Counted from the first letter of the stretch, positions 17,264 through 26,487 are shown. The stretch: 42,670 nt of DNA from Candidatus Gastranaerophilales bacterium (GCA_947630355.1 CANRHJ010000001.1:1-42670), one strand, 5' to 3'. Notes: a model not told the origin generated them from the sequence alone. Numbers and translations are program-made.

Positions 17264-17301
17264 AAATAAAAACAAGAGAAATTAATCTCTTGTTTTTATT
17301 T
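17264..17301 (+). terminator. Intrinsic terminator after the 16740 gene
   Basis: AAAAACAAGAGA (17268-17279) pairs perfectly with TCTCTTGTTTTT (17286-17297) around a six-base loop, flanked by A and T runs. It separates the two paralogous small protein genes into different transcription units. Confidence 0.8.
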
Positions 17302-17424
17302 TTGTAACAATATTTATATAATTTAACTTGTATTAATTTTTTGTAATAAAATAATAAAAGATAGCAAATTATTTTTTTACCGTTTTTATAATAATCGAAA
17401 TTGAAATAAATACAGGAGTAAAAA

Positions 17425-17868
17425 ATGAAATTACAAGCAATAAACCAAACAAATAATATGCAATCATGCAGTTTCGGTAAAAAAGCACACAAATCAAGTG
17501 CAGGCAAAGTTTTAGCATCAACAGGAGTTGTGGCAGGTGCAATCGCAAGTTCCATAGTTCTTGCAAGAAAAGGCAAATTAAACCCTGTTGAAGGCGGTAA
17601 TAAATATATTGAAACAGCAAAAGCTTTATTGAAAAAGCCCGCTGATTTCTCATCAAAAATGGTTACAAAGGCAGTTAACAAGTATAAAATAGCAGCAAAA
17701 GGTAATTATAAACTTTCTTCTTTGGTTGACCGACCTGCAAGCTATATAAGACATTATCAAAAAGTTATTCCTCAAAAAATCGCAAATATAAAAGGCGGAT
17801 TTACAAAATTTATTGATACAATGGCTGATAAAGCGGAATCTTGTTTTAACAGAATGAAATTCAACTAA
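17425..17868 (+). CDS. Small lineage-specific protein, paralogue of the 16740 product
   Basis: A 147-residue protein starting MKLQAINQTNNMQSCSFGKK, with AGGAG six bases before the ATG. A hydrophobic segment (about 32-50, VLASTGVVAGAIASSIVLA) is followed by RKGKLNPVEGGNKYIETAK, which matches the neighbouring paralogue, and then a lysine-rich helical tail predicted to be amphipathic. The C-terminal half differs from its neighbour. A TATAAT at 17387-17392 is a possible -10 without a good -35. A perfect hairpin terminator follows. Function is unknown; it may be membrane-associated with a basic cytoplasmic tail. Confidence 0.8.
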   Translation: MKLQAINQTNNMQSCSFGKKAHKSSAGKVLASTGVVAGAIASSIVLARKGKLNPVEGGNKYIETAKALLKKPADFSSKMVTKAVNKYKIAAKGNYKLSSLVDRPASYIRHYQKVIPQKIANIKGGFTKFIDTMADKAESCFNRMKFN

Positions 17869-17892
17869 ATTTAAATAAACTACAGATAATTT

Positions 17893-17926
17893 AAAAAAGC
17901 GGTAATCATAAGATTACCGCTTTTTA
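17893..17926. terminator. Bidirectional intrinsic terminator between the small protein gene and pheA
   Basis: AAAAAGCGGTAATC (17894-17907) and GATTACCGCTTTTT (17912-17925) form a perfect 14-base stem with a four-base loop, with A and T runs on either side. The pheA stop codon overlaps the right arm, so one element serves both converging genes. Confidence 0.88.
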
Positions 17927-18778
17927 TGAATATGTTTTAAAACTTCCCAGTACTTTAAGAAAATCAACATAAGATTTCAAATATTCAAGAGCATGCTGAA
18001 CCGATGTATCGGTTATAATTTTATCCAATTCCATAAAAAATAAGTATTCGCCTAATTGTTTTTTGGAAGGTCTTGAATCAATATAAGATAAATTTATTTC
18101 ATAATCCGAAAAAACTTTCAAGACATTACAAAGAGCACCGGGTACATTTTTTGTAGATAAGACTATTGCTGTTTTTCCGCTTTGTATACTTTTAAACCCG
18201 CTTCTGCCTAAGATATAAAATCTTGTTTTATTACCTTTTTCGTCATTTAAATTACGAATTAAAATATTCAAATTAAATAATTTAGCGCAGGCTTCATTTG
18301 CAATAGCGGCAACGGAGGGATTGTTTTCACGAGAAACCTTTAATGCGGCATAGCTTGTAGAAGATGTTTCTTTTAATTGTGCGCGGGGAAATAACTTATA
18401 TAAATTATTTGAACACTGAGCAAGTGCCTGAGGGTGAGATATTATCTCTTTTATTTCCGCTATATTTTCCCCAGAGGAAAGTAACATGTGATTTATATTA
18501 AGCAGTATTTCGCCCTTTATCTGTATTGATTTATCATCAAGTTTTAAAAGATTATCAATAGTTTCTCTTACAATTCCTTCAACCGAATTTTCTATAGGTA
18601 GAACGCAAATTCCCGTTTCATCTTGTTTTAGGGCATCAAGAGCATTTTTAATGCAGTTGCAGGGAATTTTTTCGTCAACGGAAATTTTTGAAACATTCAA
18701 AAATTTTTGCATCGCGAAGCAGGCATTTGAGCCGTCAGGTCCTAAATAATATATTTTTTTATAATTATTTTCAGGCAT
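17924..18778 (-). CDS. pheA: Prephenate dehydratase
   Basis: A 284-residue monofunctional prephenate dehydratase, which converts prephenate to phenylpyruvate in phenylalanine synthesis. The catalytic domain has YLGPDGSNACFA near the start, LPIENSVEG (60-68), SHPQALAQC (114-122) and the TRF motif KTRFYIL (184-190). A C-terminal ACT domain (about 200-280) carries a DSRPSK motif (normally ESRP) for phenylalanine feedback binding. Length matches the family, and no fused chorismate mutase is present. It stands alone on the minus strand and ends in a shared terminator. Confidence 0.94.
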   Translation of the reverse strand: MPENNYKKIYYLGPDGSNACFAMQKFLNVSKISVDEKIPCNCIKNALDALKQDETGICVLPIENSVEGIVRETIDNLLKLDDKSIQIKGEILLNINHMLLSSGENIAEIKEIISHPQALAQCSNNLYKLFPRAQLKETSSTSYAALKVSRENNPSVAAIANEACAKLFNLNILIRNLNDEKGNKTRFYILGRSGFKSIQSGKTAIVLSTKNVPGALCNVLKVFSDYEINLSYIDSRPSKKQLGEYLFFMELDKIITDTSVQHALEYLKSYVDFLKVLGSFKTYS

Positions 18779-18839
18779 TTGCTAAACCTTTACTTCTTTA
18801 ATAAAATAATTTTAACAAAAAATAAAAAAAGGATTAACA

Positions 18840-20228
18840 ATGTCAGATATAAAATTTGGGACAGACGGTTGGAGAGCCGTCTTGGGTAAAGATTTTAATT
18901 ATAAGAATACGGATAAGGTAATTAATGCCGCCGCAACATATATTTACAATGAATTTGGCTTTGATAAACCCATAATAATAGGTTATGATCCCAGAAATAA
19001 AGCGGATGATTTTGCGTTTTATATTGCCCGAAAGTTATCTGAATTTGGTTTTGATGTGGAAATAAGCGAAAAAATTATTGCAACGCCCGTACTTGCATAT
19101 ACGGCTTTGAAAAAATCTGCCTATGCAATAATGCTCACTGCATCACATAATCCTCCCGAGTATCTGGGTATTAAGATTATACCGCCGTACGGAGGGCCGG
19201 CTGACGACAATATTACCAATAAAATCACTCTCTTCCTGAATTCCGATTTTACCGTTAAATCCCCGAATATTAAACCTTTTAAAAAATCTGATTTTGAAGA
19301 TGACTATATAAAACATATTTCAAGTATTATAGACTTTGAAATCATCAAAAAATCCGGATTAAAAATCAATTATGACGGTCATCACGGTGCAGCCGCAAAA
19401 TTGTTTAAATATATTTTGGATATAAACGGAATTGAAAATCATTCAATAAATCTTGAACGCGATATTAATTTCGGAGGGATGATGCCCGATCCTAAAGAAA
19501 AATATCTGCCCGAGCTTAAAAAACTCTGCAAAGAAACCAAGCACACAGGAGTGAGTAATGACGGAGACGGTGACAGATTCGGAGTTTTTAACGAAAACGG
19601 AGAATTTGTAACTCCAAATGAAATTATCGTTTTATTATTAAAACATCTCGTAAAAAATAAAAATTATACGGGGAAGCTTGCAAAGACGGTAGGTGCAAGC
19701 TCTATGCTGGACGTATATGCACAAAAACTTAATATTGAAGTTGTTGAAACGGCTGTAGGGTTTAAATGGCTCGGTGAGGCTATGCGTAATGATGATATTA
19801 TAATTGCCGGAGAAGAATCCGGCGGTTTAAGCATAAAAGGCCACATCCCCGAAAAAGACGGCATTCTTGCAAATTTATTGATTATGGAAATGCTCGCTTA
19901 TTGCGGTAAAACTCTTTTTGAACTTCAATCGGAACTTAGAAAAACACTTAACAGAGTTTTTATTAACGACAGAATTGACTTAACTTTAAGCGCTGATAGT
20001 GAAATTAATTTTATCTTCGAAAAATTTAAAACAATTAATAAAATTAATGAATATAAAATAATAAAGAAAAATACTACCGACGGTTTAAAACTCTATCTTG
20101 AAGACAACGGCACAATATTAATAAGAAAAAGCGGCACTGAGCCGCTGTTAAGAATATACTTTGAAACAGACAAGGAAGAAAAATTAATGTCACTTGAATC
20201 CGCCGTTAAACAATTGTGTTTAAAATAA
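18840..20228 (+). CDS. Phosphoglucomutase/phosphomannomutase-family enzyme
   Basis: A 462-residue alpha-D-phosphohexomutase. It has the phosphoserine loop TASHNPPEYLGIKI (S102), the Mg-binding DGDGDRFG (241-248), the sugar-binding GEESGG (324-329), and the phosphate-binding RKSGTEPLLRIY near the C-terminus. It interconverts hexose 1- and 6-phosphates for nucleotide sugar or glycogen metabolism; PGM versus PMM specificity cannot be set from sequence by eye. The start KFGTDGWR is the usual N-terminus. It is divergent from pheA with a 60-base gap, and its 3' end overlaps the small secreted protein gene on the other strand by 23 bases. Confidence 0.92.
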   Translation: MSDIKFGTDGWRAVLGKDFNYKNTDKVINAAATYIYNEFGFDKPIIIGYDPRNKADDFAFYIARKLSEFGFDVEISEKIIATPVLAYTALKKSAYAIMLTASHNPPEYLGIKIIPPYGGPADDNITNKITLFLNSDFTVKSPNIKPFKKSDFEDDYIKHISSIIDFEIIKKSGLKINYDGHHGAAAKLFKYILDINGIENHSINLERDINFGGMMPDPKEKYLPELKKLCKETKHTGVSNDGDGDRFGVFNENGEFVTPNEIIVLLLKHLVKNKNYTGKLAKTVGASSMLDVYAQKLNIEVVETAVGFKWLGEAMRNDDIIIAGEESGGLSIKGHIPEKDGILANLLIMEMLAYCGKTLFELQSELRKTLNRVFINDRIDLTLSADSEINFIFEKFKTINKINEYKIIKKNTTDGLKLYLEDNGTILIRKSGTEPLLRIYFETDKEEKLMSLESAVKQLCLK

Positions 20229-20463
20229 ATATATCCCGATAATTATTTATTTCTTGTTTGCCGGTTATATAGTTTATTTCTTTTACCGTTTTTGAAAAAT
20301 AATTATTTATAATGGTTATATATTCGGCTGTTTGCTGCAGGTTTTTTTGTTCCAATTCTTCAATTGAGCAGGCAAACCCCGTAAAACAACCCGCCATCGC
20401 CGATATTGATGTTATATTCATCATTGTTATTATCATCAAAATTACAGAACTTTTATTTTTCAT
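20206..20463 (-). CDS. Small exported protein of unknown function
   Basis: An 85-residue protein beginning MKNKSSVILMIITMMNITSI, a clear signal peptide ending near AMAG, followed by a short mature part with two cysteines (GCFTGFACSIEE) and a helical segment (about 30-70). The cysteine just after the AMAG stretch might be lipidated, but the lipobox is not canonical. ATG 20463 is preferred over an upstream in-frame GTG because AAGGAG lies six bases before it. Its last 23 bases overlap the converging phosphohexomutase gene. No family recognised. Confidence 0.6.
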   Translation of the reverse strand: MKNKSSVILMIITMMNITSISAMAGCFTGFACSIEELEQKNLQQTAEYITIINNYFSKTVKEINYITGKQEINNYRDIFILNTIV

Positions 20464-20662
20464 TTTCCACTCCTTCACAAACCAAAATAGTTAACATATC
20501 TATATTGTGATGGATAATGTAACGATTTTCATTCCGCTTTATAATTATTTATTTAATTAGTAAAAAGTTTAATGTAAAATAGCCATGTTTAAACAAGTTA
20601 ATATTTTTTCCGATATTTTCGAAACTATAGCAAAAATATTTTTTTTGAGGAGTTCCATAAAT

Positions 20663-21529
20663 ATGAATTTCCTGTTAGATAAAGAAATACATAATAAAGA
20701 CAAATTTCATAAACCTGATTTTTCAACAAAAGCAGGAAGGGAAATACTTGCGATATATCTTCATTCAAAATTCAAACAAATTATTGATTATGATAAAAAC
20801 AATCCGACCCCTATATTTCAAAGTATTTCACCTGATTTTATATCAAAATTTACGGACAGAATAATTAATAATCCGGAGAAACATTTTCTGATAGGGATAA
20901 GCGGGGAATCGGCAAGCGGGAAAACCACTATATGCAATACAATTAAATCCGCAATCGAAAAATTCAGCATGCCTGTCGAAATTTTAAGTGCCGATAATTA
21001 TTTTAAAGATATATCACAGCTAATAAAGGAGCATGGTTCTTTTGATAATCTGCTGGCATCAGGGTACGATGTTGATTCTCCGAATAATTTTGATATGGAA
21101 CAATTATTTAAAGATTTAGATATGCTTTCAAAGGGTATTGATGTTAAAATTCCTCAATATTTAGTTAACGGTACGGGAATTGTTGTTCCGAATGCCATTT
21201 CTAAAAGAGCCGAAAAAATTATAGTTGTTGAAGGTATGGCTACTATGTACGGCAAAGTTGCCGATTTATTTGATATAAAGCTATATGTTGATATAGCCCC
21301 CGAAATTCAGGAGAAATGGTTCATTAACCGCGCCATGACTTCACGAAATCAAAATGAGGAAAATGCCCGTAAACAATTGGACTACGTACGTAAAGCTTCA
21401 AAAAAATATATACTTCCCAAGAAAAACAACTCCGATATTATTATAAACGGAGCTTCTTCATTAGATTACTTTACTCAAATTATTGAGTTTATATATAAAA
21501 TTACCAATAACTATTATCAGGAAGATTAA
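20663..21529 (+). CDS. Uridine kinase/phosphoribulokinase-like P-loop kinase
   Basis: A 288-residue protein from this start, with Walker A GISGESASGKTT, a nucleoside-kinase-like SADNYFKD, DSPNNFDMEQL (compare DxPxAFD in uridine kinases), and PQYLVNGTG corresponding to the PxYD region. The fold is that of the PRK/Udk/CoaA group, which phosphorylates nucleosides, pantothenate or sugar phosphates. The extra N-terminal 70 residues and variant motifs leave the substrate open. GAGGAG at 20647-20652 supports ATG 20663. An upstream in-frame ATG at 20585 would add 26 residues but lacks a ribosome binding site. Confidence 0.78.
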   Translation: MNFLLDKEIHNKDKFHKPDFSTKAGREILAIYLHSKFKQIIDYDKNNPTPIFQSISPDFISKFTDRIINNPEKHFLIGISGESASGKTTICNTIKSAIEKFSMPVEILSADNYFKDISQLIKEHGSFDNLLASGYDVDSPNNFDMEQLFKDLDMLSKGIDVKIPQYLVNGTGIVVPNAISKRAEKIIVVEGMATMYGKVADLFDIKLYVDIAPEIQEKWFINRAMTSRNQNEENARKQLDYVRKASKKYILPKKNNSDIIINGASSLDYFTQIIEFIYKITNNYYQED

Positions 21530-21534
21530 AACTT

Positions 21535-21555
21535 TAAATTTGTCCGAGAAATTTA
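21535..21555. repeat. Inverted repeat TAAATTT-GTCCGAG-AAATTTA
   Basis: A perfect seven-base inverted repeat around GTCCGAG lies six bases after the kinase stop codon and before the converging small gene. The core AATTTGTCCGAGAAA is repeated exactly at 29951-29965. The stem is too AT-rich for a strong terminator, but its position at a 3' end is suggestive. Confidence 0.4.
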
Positions 21556-21574
21556 TAACGGGAATTTTAACAGG

Positions 21575-21871
21575 CTAAATAGCTTTAGGTTCTTTTTTCG
21601 GAGCAATTTTATTAGCCAGAAAAGTAGTCCCCAATGATACCATACCTGCCAAAGCGCTTACAAGAGCCAAACCTTGAATATACTTAAATATATATTTATT
21701 CTTTCCGCCGTTTTTTAATATTACTTTTTTCATATCTTCCGGTGTTTTTATGTATGAATATGCAGTACATAAGCCCAAAGAGGCAGAAGAAGCAACAGCT
21801 CCTTTTACAAGTGCCTTTTTATACATCTTACGTTCGGTATTAGGTTGATTATTTACTGCGTATACTTTCAT
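21575..21871 (-). CDS. Small two-span membrane protein, lineage-specific
   Basis: A 98-residue protein starting MKVYAVNNQPNTERKMYKKA, with two hydrophobic stretches (about 23-39, KGAVASSASLGLCTAYS; and about 66-86, IQGLALVSALAGMVSLGTTF) and a basic end. ATG 21871 has a modest GGAAG upstream; an earlier in-frame TTG at 21910 is less likely. The KNGGKNKYI stretch recalls EGGNKYI of the paralogue pair at 16740-17868, and the short polar N-terminus before a membrane segment is similar, so it may be a distant member of that group. Function unknown. Confidence 0.6.
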   Translation of the reverse strand: MKVYAVNNQPNTERKMYKKALVKGAVASSASLGLCTAYSYIKTPEDMKKVILKNGGKNKYIFKYIQGLALVSALAGMVSLGTTFLANKIAPKKEPKAI

Positions 21872-22046
21872 CTTACTTCCAATCCGTAACAGTTCTGATT
21901 TAATTCTCAATCGGTTAACACATGCAAGTCCCTAAATCCTTTTTTGCTGCCGTGTTTCGCTTAATACCACTTTCACGAACCTTTTGAAGATTTTCTCGGA
22001 ACTATATATATAAAACATCAAAATATTTTTTTTGTCATTTAATTTT

Positions 22047-22952
22047 TTATTCTTTATATTTCTTAATTATTATATCTTTTATTTGTTCCTTAGAATATTG
22101 TTTTATATCAAACCAATTCATATCCTGATTTGCTTTAAACCAGCTGATTTGACGTTTTGCATATCTTCTTGTATTCTGTTTTATCATCCTTACGGACTCT
22201 TCCAATGTATTTTCGCCTTTTATATACGGATATAATTCCTGATAACCGATTGTATTGAGCAAAATATTATTCTCTCCGTACTTGTTAAATAAGGTTTCAG
22301 CTTCTTTTACCAAGCCTTTTTCAATCATTATATCGACTCTTGAATTTATTCTTTGATAAATAAAATCTCTGTCCTCAGAATTCAAACCTGCCCACAATAT
22401 TTCATAATCTGAAGTTTTCTTCTTTTGTACACTGCTCATGGGCTTTCCTGTTTTAATACATACTTCAAGTGCTCTTATTATTTTTACTTTATTATTGTAA
22501 TGAATTTTTTCTGCGGATATTTTATCGTATTTTTCAAGCATAGCATACAAATTTGAAGAACTCTTTTTCTCCAGTTCTGCCCGAAGCTCTCTGTCGGGAG
22601 GAACTCTCGGCAAATCAAAATCCTGAAGCATAACTCGGTAATATAATCCCGTCCCCCCAGCCAAAATCGGCACCTTACCTTCGGATAATATCTTCTCTAT
22701 TATTGGTTTTGCTTCATCGGAATATTCAGCAGCACTATATTGTTCCGTTACTTCCGTTATATCCGTCATATAATGTGCAATCCCTTGTCTTTCTTCCATT
22801 GAAGGTTTTGCACTGCCTATATCAAGACCTTTGTATATCTGTCTTGAATCTACCGATATTATCTCTCCGTTTAATTCCTTCGCTAACTCTATTGATAAAT
22901 CGGTTTTACCCGATGCACTCGGTCCCGCTATCGCTATTATTTGTCTTTTCAT
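22047..22952 (-). CDS. miaA: tRNA dimethylallyltransferase
   Basis: A 301-residue MiaA, which transfers the dimethylallyl group to N6 of A37 in tRNAs reading UNN codons. P-loop GPSASGKT (10-17), the DSRQIYKGLDIGSAKP block with the catalytic aspartate, AGGTGLYY, and the C-terminal QNTRRYAKRQISWF are all family hallmarks. The length is standard. Its 5' end overlaps the upstream membrane-protein gene by 47 bases, so the two are translated in tandem on the minus strand. Confidence 0.96.
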   Translation of the reverse strand: MKRQIIAIAGPSASGKTDLSIELAKELNGEIISVDSRQIYKGLDIGSAKPSMEERQGIAHYMTDITEVTEQYSAAEYSDEAKPIIEKILSEGKVPILAGGTGLYYRVMLQDFDLPRVPPDRELRAELEKKSSSNLYAMLEKYDKISAEKIHYNNKVKIIRALEVCIKTGKPMSSVQKKKTSDYEILWAGLNSEDRDFIYQRINSRVDIMIEKGLVKEAETLFNKYGENNILLNTIGYQELYPYIKGENTLEESVRMIKQNTRRYAKRQISWFKANQDMNWFDIKQYSKEQIKDIIIKKYKE

Positions 22953-23748
22953 CGTAGAAACATAATACCAGAAGAACGTAATAATTTAAATATAAAGTAA
23001 ACAATATGATGATTAATATATAAGATATCGAATTTACCCCAAACAATAAAGAACTCATATTTATTAACATATATATTCCGAGCAGTACGGCTATCACTTT
23101 TACACACCCGGCTATTTGGGTTATAAAAAACTTTATTGTATACCATATTGATGTTAGGGCATTATTTTTATCGTAAGATAAAACACTAAAATATAAAACT
23201 CCGAGAAAATTCACAATAACGGAATAAACCGTTAAAATTAACATCCATTTAATAAACACCAATTTATCAGTGTCGGGAACGGAATTAAGATAATTCATTA
23301 TTTCATTCTGATAATTTTCGCCGGATAAACTCATTATGTGTTTTAATACTTCCGGAATACCGAAATTATTTATACAAAATTTTGAAATTAACATCACTGA
23401 AGCAATATATAATCCCGTAAAAATTACAACGGCAAGTAAATAATTTAAAAATTTTACGCCTACTCCCGTAAAAAACTGTTTGAAATTTTTTATTGATTTT
23501 TCAACCGTAATTTCTTTTTCTTCATCTTGTTTATAATCTTGAACCGCCAGTCTGTTTATGTAAAACCAACCGGACAAAAAAGCAGCCGTTAACAATAATG
23601 CGGATATCGCTATTAAACCTTTTTGAAAAATTACTATATTCTTGTTTACGATATATACAAAAGAAGATGAAATCATTAATATATACAGCAATAACGGCTG
23701 TATAAACAATAAATTTAATTTTAATACCTGAAAAGCTTTCTTAAACAT
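22906..23748 (-). CDS. Multi-pass membrane protein of unknown function
   Basis: A 280-residue protein from ATG 23748 (AAGG four bases upstream; a longer reading to 23850 looks non-coding). About six membrane spans are visible, the first around LLFIQPLLLYILMISSSFVY and the last around ILIIILFTLYLNYYVLLVLC. A polar cytoplasmic stretch (QDYKQDEEKEITVEKSIKNF) lies between spans two and three. The last 47 bases overlap the start of miaA, implying co-expression. No catalytic motif or family was recognised; a general resemblance to DUF-type six-span proteins is all that can be said. Confidence 0.75.
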   Translation of the reverse strand: MFKKAFQVLKLNLLFIQPLLLYILMISSSFVYIVNKNIVIFQKGLIAISALLLTAAFLSGWFYINRLAVQDYKQDEEKEITVEKSIKNFKQFFTGVGVKFLNYLLAVVIFTGLYIASVMLISKFCINNFGIPEVLKHIMSLSGENYQNEIMNYLNSVPDTDKLVFIKWMLILTVYSVIVNFLGVLYFSVLSYDKNNALTSIWYTIKFFITQIAGCVKVIAVLLGIYMLINMSSLLFGVNSISYILIIILFTLYLNYYVLLVLCFYDEKTNNSDSGTECIG

Positions 23749-24003
23749 AACACCTTCAATTATACCATTATTATTAAAAATTAATATATACCTTGTACGG
23801 GGAAATTTTGCCGTAAAAACTTGAACAAAATTTTTCAGCGGCTGCTTCATATATAGGATAGTGCAAAATCAAAAATCAAGACAAGCATATAAAAAAGCAG
23901 CACAATAAAGTGTAAACCTGACTTAAACAAGCGTTTTACAATACTGGATTAATTAATTTGTTTTTGTTAAAATATCTTTTAAAGAGAGAAACGGGATAAG
24001 TTA

Positions 24004-25368
24004 ATGAAAGAAAGAATTCTACTTTTAGCAATAATAACTTCATTATTAGTTTTATTATATTTCTTTCAAAATCATATGAATACACCATGCGCATTTATGA
24101 CAATATTAATTTTTATGTCAATTTATACCGCATACATGCAAATAGCGTTTAAACATAGAGTAAGAAAACAAAGAAAACATCCCGTAGAAAAAAACTATGA
24201 TTACACACCCTATGTCAGCATTTTAATTCCCGCACATAATGAAGAAAACGTTATAGAAAACACTATAGCTAATATTTCGCAAATACAATATCCTCATTAC
24301 GAAATAATAGTCATAGATGACAGAAGCACGGATTCTACACTGAAAGTATTGGAGAATATAAGTAACAAATATAATATAAAATACTTTTCAAGAACCAAAG
24401 AAGCATTTCCCGGCAAATCGGCAGTATTGAATGATGCATTAAAAATAGCACGCGGCGAAGCTATTTTGGTTTTTGATGCAGATGCAAGGGTAAAACCGGA
24501 TTTTTTGAAAGAATTAATTCCGTTACTTGAACCTCAGCAGGTAGGTGCGGTTCAAGCCAGAAAAGTTATTATTAACAGAGAACAAAATTTATTAACGAGA
24601 TGCCAAGATAACGAAATGGCTGTAGATACACACTTTCAAGTCGGCAGGGATTCCGTTAAAGGTGCGGTTGAACTGCGCGGTAACGGTGAACTTATTAAAC
24701 GTGCCGCTTTAGAAGATGTTGGCGGATGGAACATTTATACCGTCACTGATGATTTGGATTTATCAACCAGAATGCAGATAAAGGGCTGGGACGTTAGATT
24801 TTGCGCTGATGTTTGCGTATGGGAAGAAGGAGTCCCTTCATATATTCCGCTTTTAAAGCAACGCAGACGCTGGATTGAAGGAAGTATCAGAAGATATCTT
24901 GAACATTTCTATGATGTTCTTATCTCTAAAGACATGTCTTTAAGAGTCAGCCTTGATATGACCGCTTATATCACCGAATTTATTTTGCCCGTTTGGATGG
25001 TATCCGAAATGATTATTCAATCCTACAGATTTATTAAAGATGACTCCAACTGGATTTTATCATCAATGGCACTATCTACACTTATGTGCGGTTTCTTTAT
25101 TGTTGCTCTGTTTTACAGTTTAAGGAAATATGTTAAATTAAAACCCGTTGATAACTTAGTCCAATCAATCACAACATCTTTATACATGATTATTTTATGG
25201 TTCCCGTTGGCCATTTTCATTATATTTAAAATAATTTTTATGAAAAATAATTTGGCTTGGGATAAAACAAGTCACGGCTCCGTCGGACAATATTCAAAAA
25301 TTAATTCCGATGAATTAAAAGATGAAACAAAAAATAAAAATGAAACCGATACATTAATTAACGTTTAA
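24004..25368 (+). CDS. Processive family-2 glycosyltransferase (membrane)
   Basis: A 454-residue protein. Two N-terminal spans precede a GT2 catalytic domain with SILIPAHNEE, VIDDRSTD, DADAR (158-162), TDDLD (248-252) and QRRRW (286-290), the D,D,D,Q(R/Q)xRW signature of processive enzymes such as cellulose, chitin, hyaluronan or poly-N-acetylglucosamine synthases. Two or three C-terminal spans (about 315-420) complete the topology. It should polymerise or transfer sugars at the inner membrane; the sugar is unknown. It is 18 bases upstream of yidC in a plus-strand run with queA and a GT-C protein. Confidence 0.88.
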   Translation: MKERILLLAIITSLLVLLYFFQNHMNTPCAFMTILIFMSIYTAYMQIAFKHRVRKQRKHPVEKNYDYTPYVSILIPAHNEENVIENTIANISQIQYPHYEIIVIDDRSTDSTLKVLENISNKYNIKYFSRTKEAFPGKSAVLNDALKIARGEAILVFDADARVKPDFLKELIPLLEPQQVGAVQARKVIINREQNLLTRCQDNEMAVDTHFQVGRDSVKGAVELRGNGELIKRAALEDVGGWNIYTVTDDLDLSTRMQIKGWDVRFCADVCVWEEGVPSYIPLLKQRRRWIEGSIRRYLEHFYDVLISKDMSLRVSLDMTAYITEFILPVWMVSEMIIQSYRFIKDDSNWILSSMALSTLMCGFFIVALFYSLRKYVKLKPVDNLVQSITTSLYMIILWFPLAIFIIFKIIFMKNNLAWDKTSHGSVGQYSKINSDELKDETKNKNETDTLINV

Positions 25369-25386
25369 GAAGGGAGAAAATATAAA

Positions 25387-26487
25387 GTGGATTTTACAAC
25401 ATTAACAGTGGAATTATTAAAAGGATTAAATAATATAACAGGCAGTTACGGACTTGCCATAATAGCATTAACAATAATTGTAAGAGGATGTTTATGGCCT
25501 TTAGGTGTATCGCAGCAGCGTTCAATGCGTGCCATGCAAGTTTTACAGCCTAAAATGAAGCAAATACAAGAAAGATATAAAAATGATCCCCAAACAATGC
25601 AGCGAAAATTAATGGAATTTTATAAAGAAAATAAATTCAATCCGATGGCGGGATGTCTTCCTTTATTAATTCAAATGCCCATATTTATTATGTTATATGC
25701 CGCTCTGATAAGTCCTCAATTTATACAGGAAGCCGGTAATTCCAAATTCCTGTTTATAGACAGATTGGATAAAACTCTGCGAGGCAGTGCTGGTAATTCT
25801 TATGACGGTTACTTTAGTGTATCGGGCGGTGACAGATTTGTTATTTATAAAAACGTTAAAATTACCATAGGTGATGAAGTTCTGGAAAAAAATAACATTA
25901 TTAAGAAAAATGCGGTTGAAGTTCAAGGTAATGTTACTCCGGGAGAATCCGTTGACCTTAAAATCAGTTTAAATGATATCAATTTAAAATTTGACGAACT
26001 TGCCAATATAACGGGTGCTGAAGTTGATATTCAGAATATGAAGACAAGAGAAGTGGAAAATGTTAAGTTTGAACGCCGTGATAATATCTTGGCTGCTTCT
26101 ATGCCTACAAACACGCCCAAAAGTGAATTTAATACAGATGTGTTAATATTAATACTTTTATTTGCAGGCTCAATGATATTCACACAAAAAATTATGATGG
26201 CGCAAAATAAAAATGTATCGCAAGATCCTATGCAGGCACAAATGCAAAAGATGATGGGAACAATGATGCCTGTTATGATTATTTTTATGTTCATTATAGC
26301 TCCCATTCCCGCAGGTGTTTTGTTGTATCTTGTTGTCAGCAATATTATACAAATCATACAAACTGTTGTTATTAACAAACAAATGGAAGCTGAAGATAAT
26401 CATAAAAATCTTTCGGGGGATAAAGATATATCAACATTAAAAACGGTTAAACCTATTGAAACTAAAACCATAGAAGAAAAAAAATAA
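25387..26487 (+). CDS. yidC: YidC/Oxa1/Alb3-family membrane protein insertase
   Basis: A 366-residue insertase starting at GTG, with GGGAG about 10 bases upstream. The first core span holds the groove arginine (IIVRGCLWPLG, R33). A charged cytoplasmic hairpin (about 50-85) and GCLPLLIQMPIFIMLYAAL follow, then the later spans (ILILLFAGSMIF, VMIIFMFIIAPIPAGVLLYLVVSNI). It lacks the large N-terminal periplasmic domain of Gram-negative YidC. It instead has an extra, apparently beta-rich region of about 115 residues between core spans 2 and 3 (about 125-250). It inserts and folds inner-membrane proteins with or without SecYEG. Its last base is shared with the queA start codon. Confidence 0.92.
   Translation: MDFTTLTVELLKGLNNITGSYGLAIIALTIIVRGCLWPLGVSQQRSMRAMQVLQPKMKQIQERYKNDPQTMQRKLMEFYKENKFNPMAGCLPLLIQMPIFIMLYAALISPQFIQEAGNSKFLFIDRLDKTLRGSAGNSYDGYFSVSGGDRFVIYKNVKITIGDEVLEKNNIIKKNAVEVQGNVTPGESVDLKISLNDINLKFDELANITGAEVDIQNMKTREVENVKFERRDNILAASMPTNTPKSEFNTDVLILILLFAGSMIFTQKIMMAQNKNVSQDPMQAQMQKMMGTMMPVMIIFMFIIAPIPAGVLLYLVVSNIIQIIQTVVINKQMEAEDNHKNLSGDKDISTLKTVKPIETKTIEEKK

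Noticed and set aside
21911..22000. Possible further copy of the palindromic element (shares ATGCAAGTCC with 28466-28475 and a TTTTCTCGGA segment)
   Set aside because: The shared words occur in a different order and the rest does not align, so common origin is not supported.
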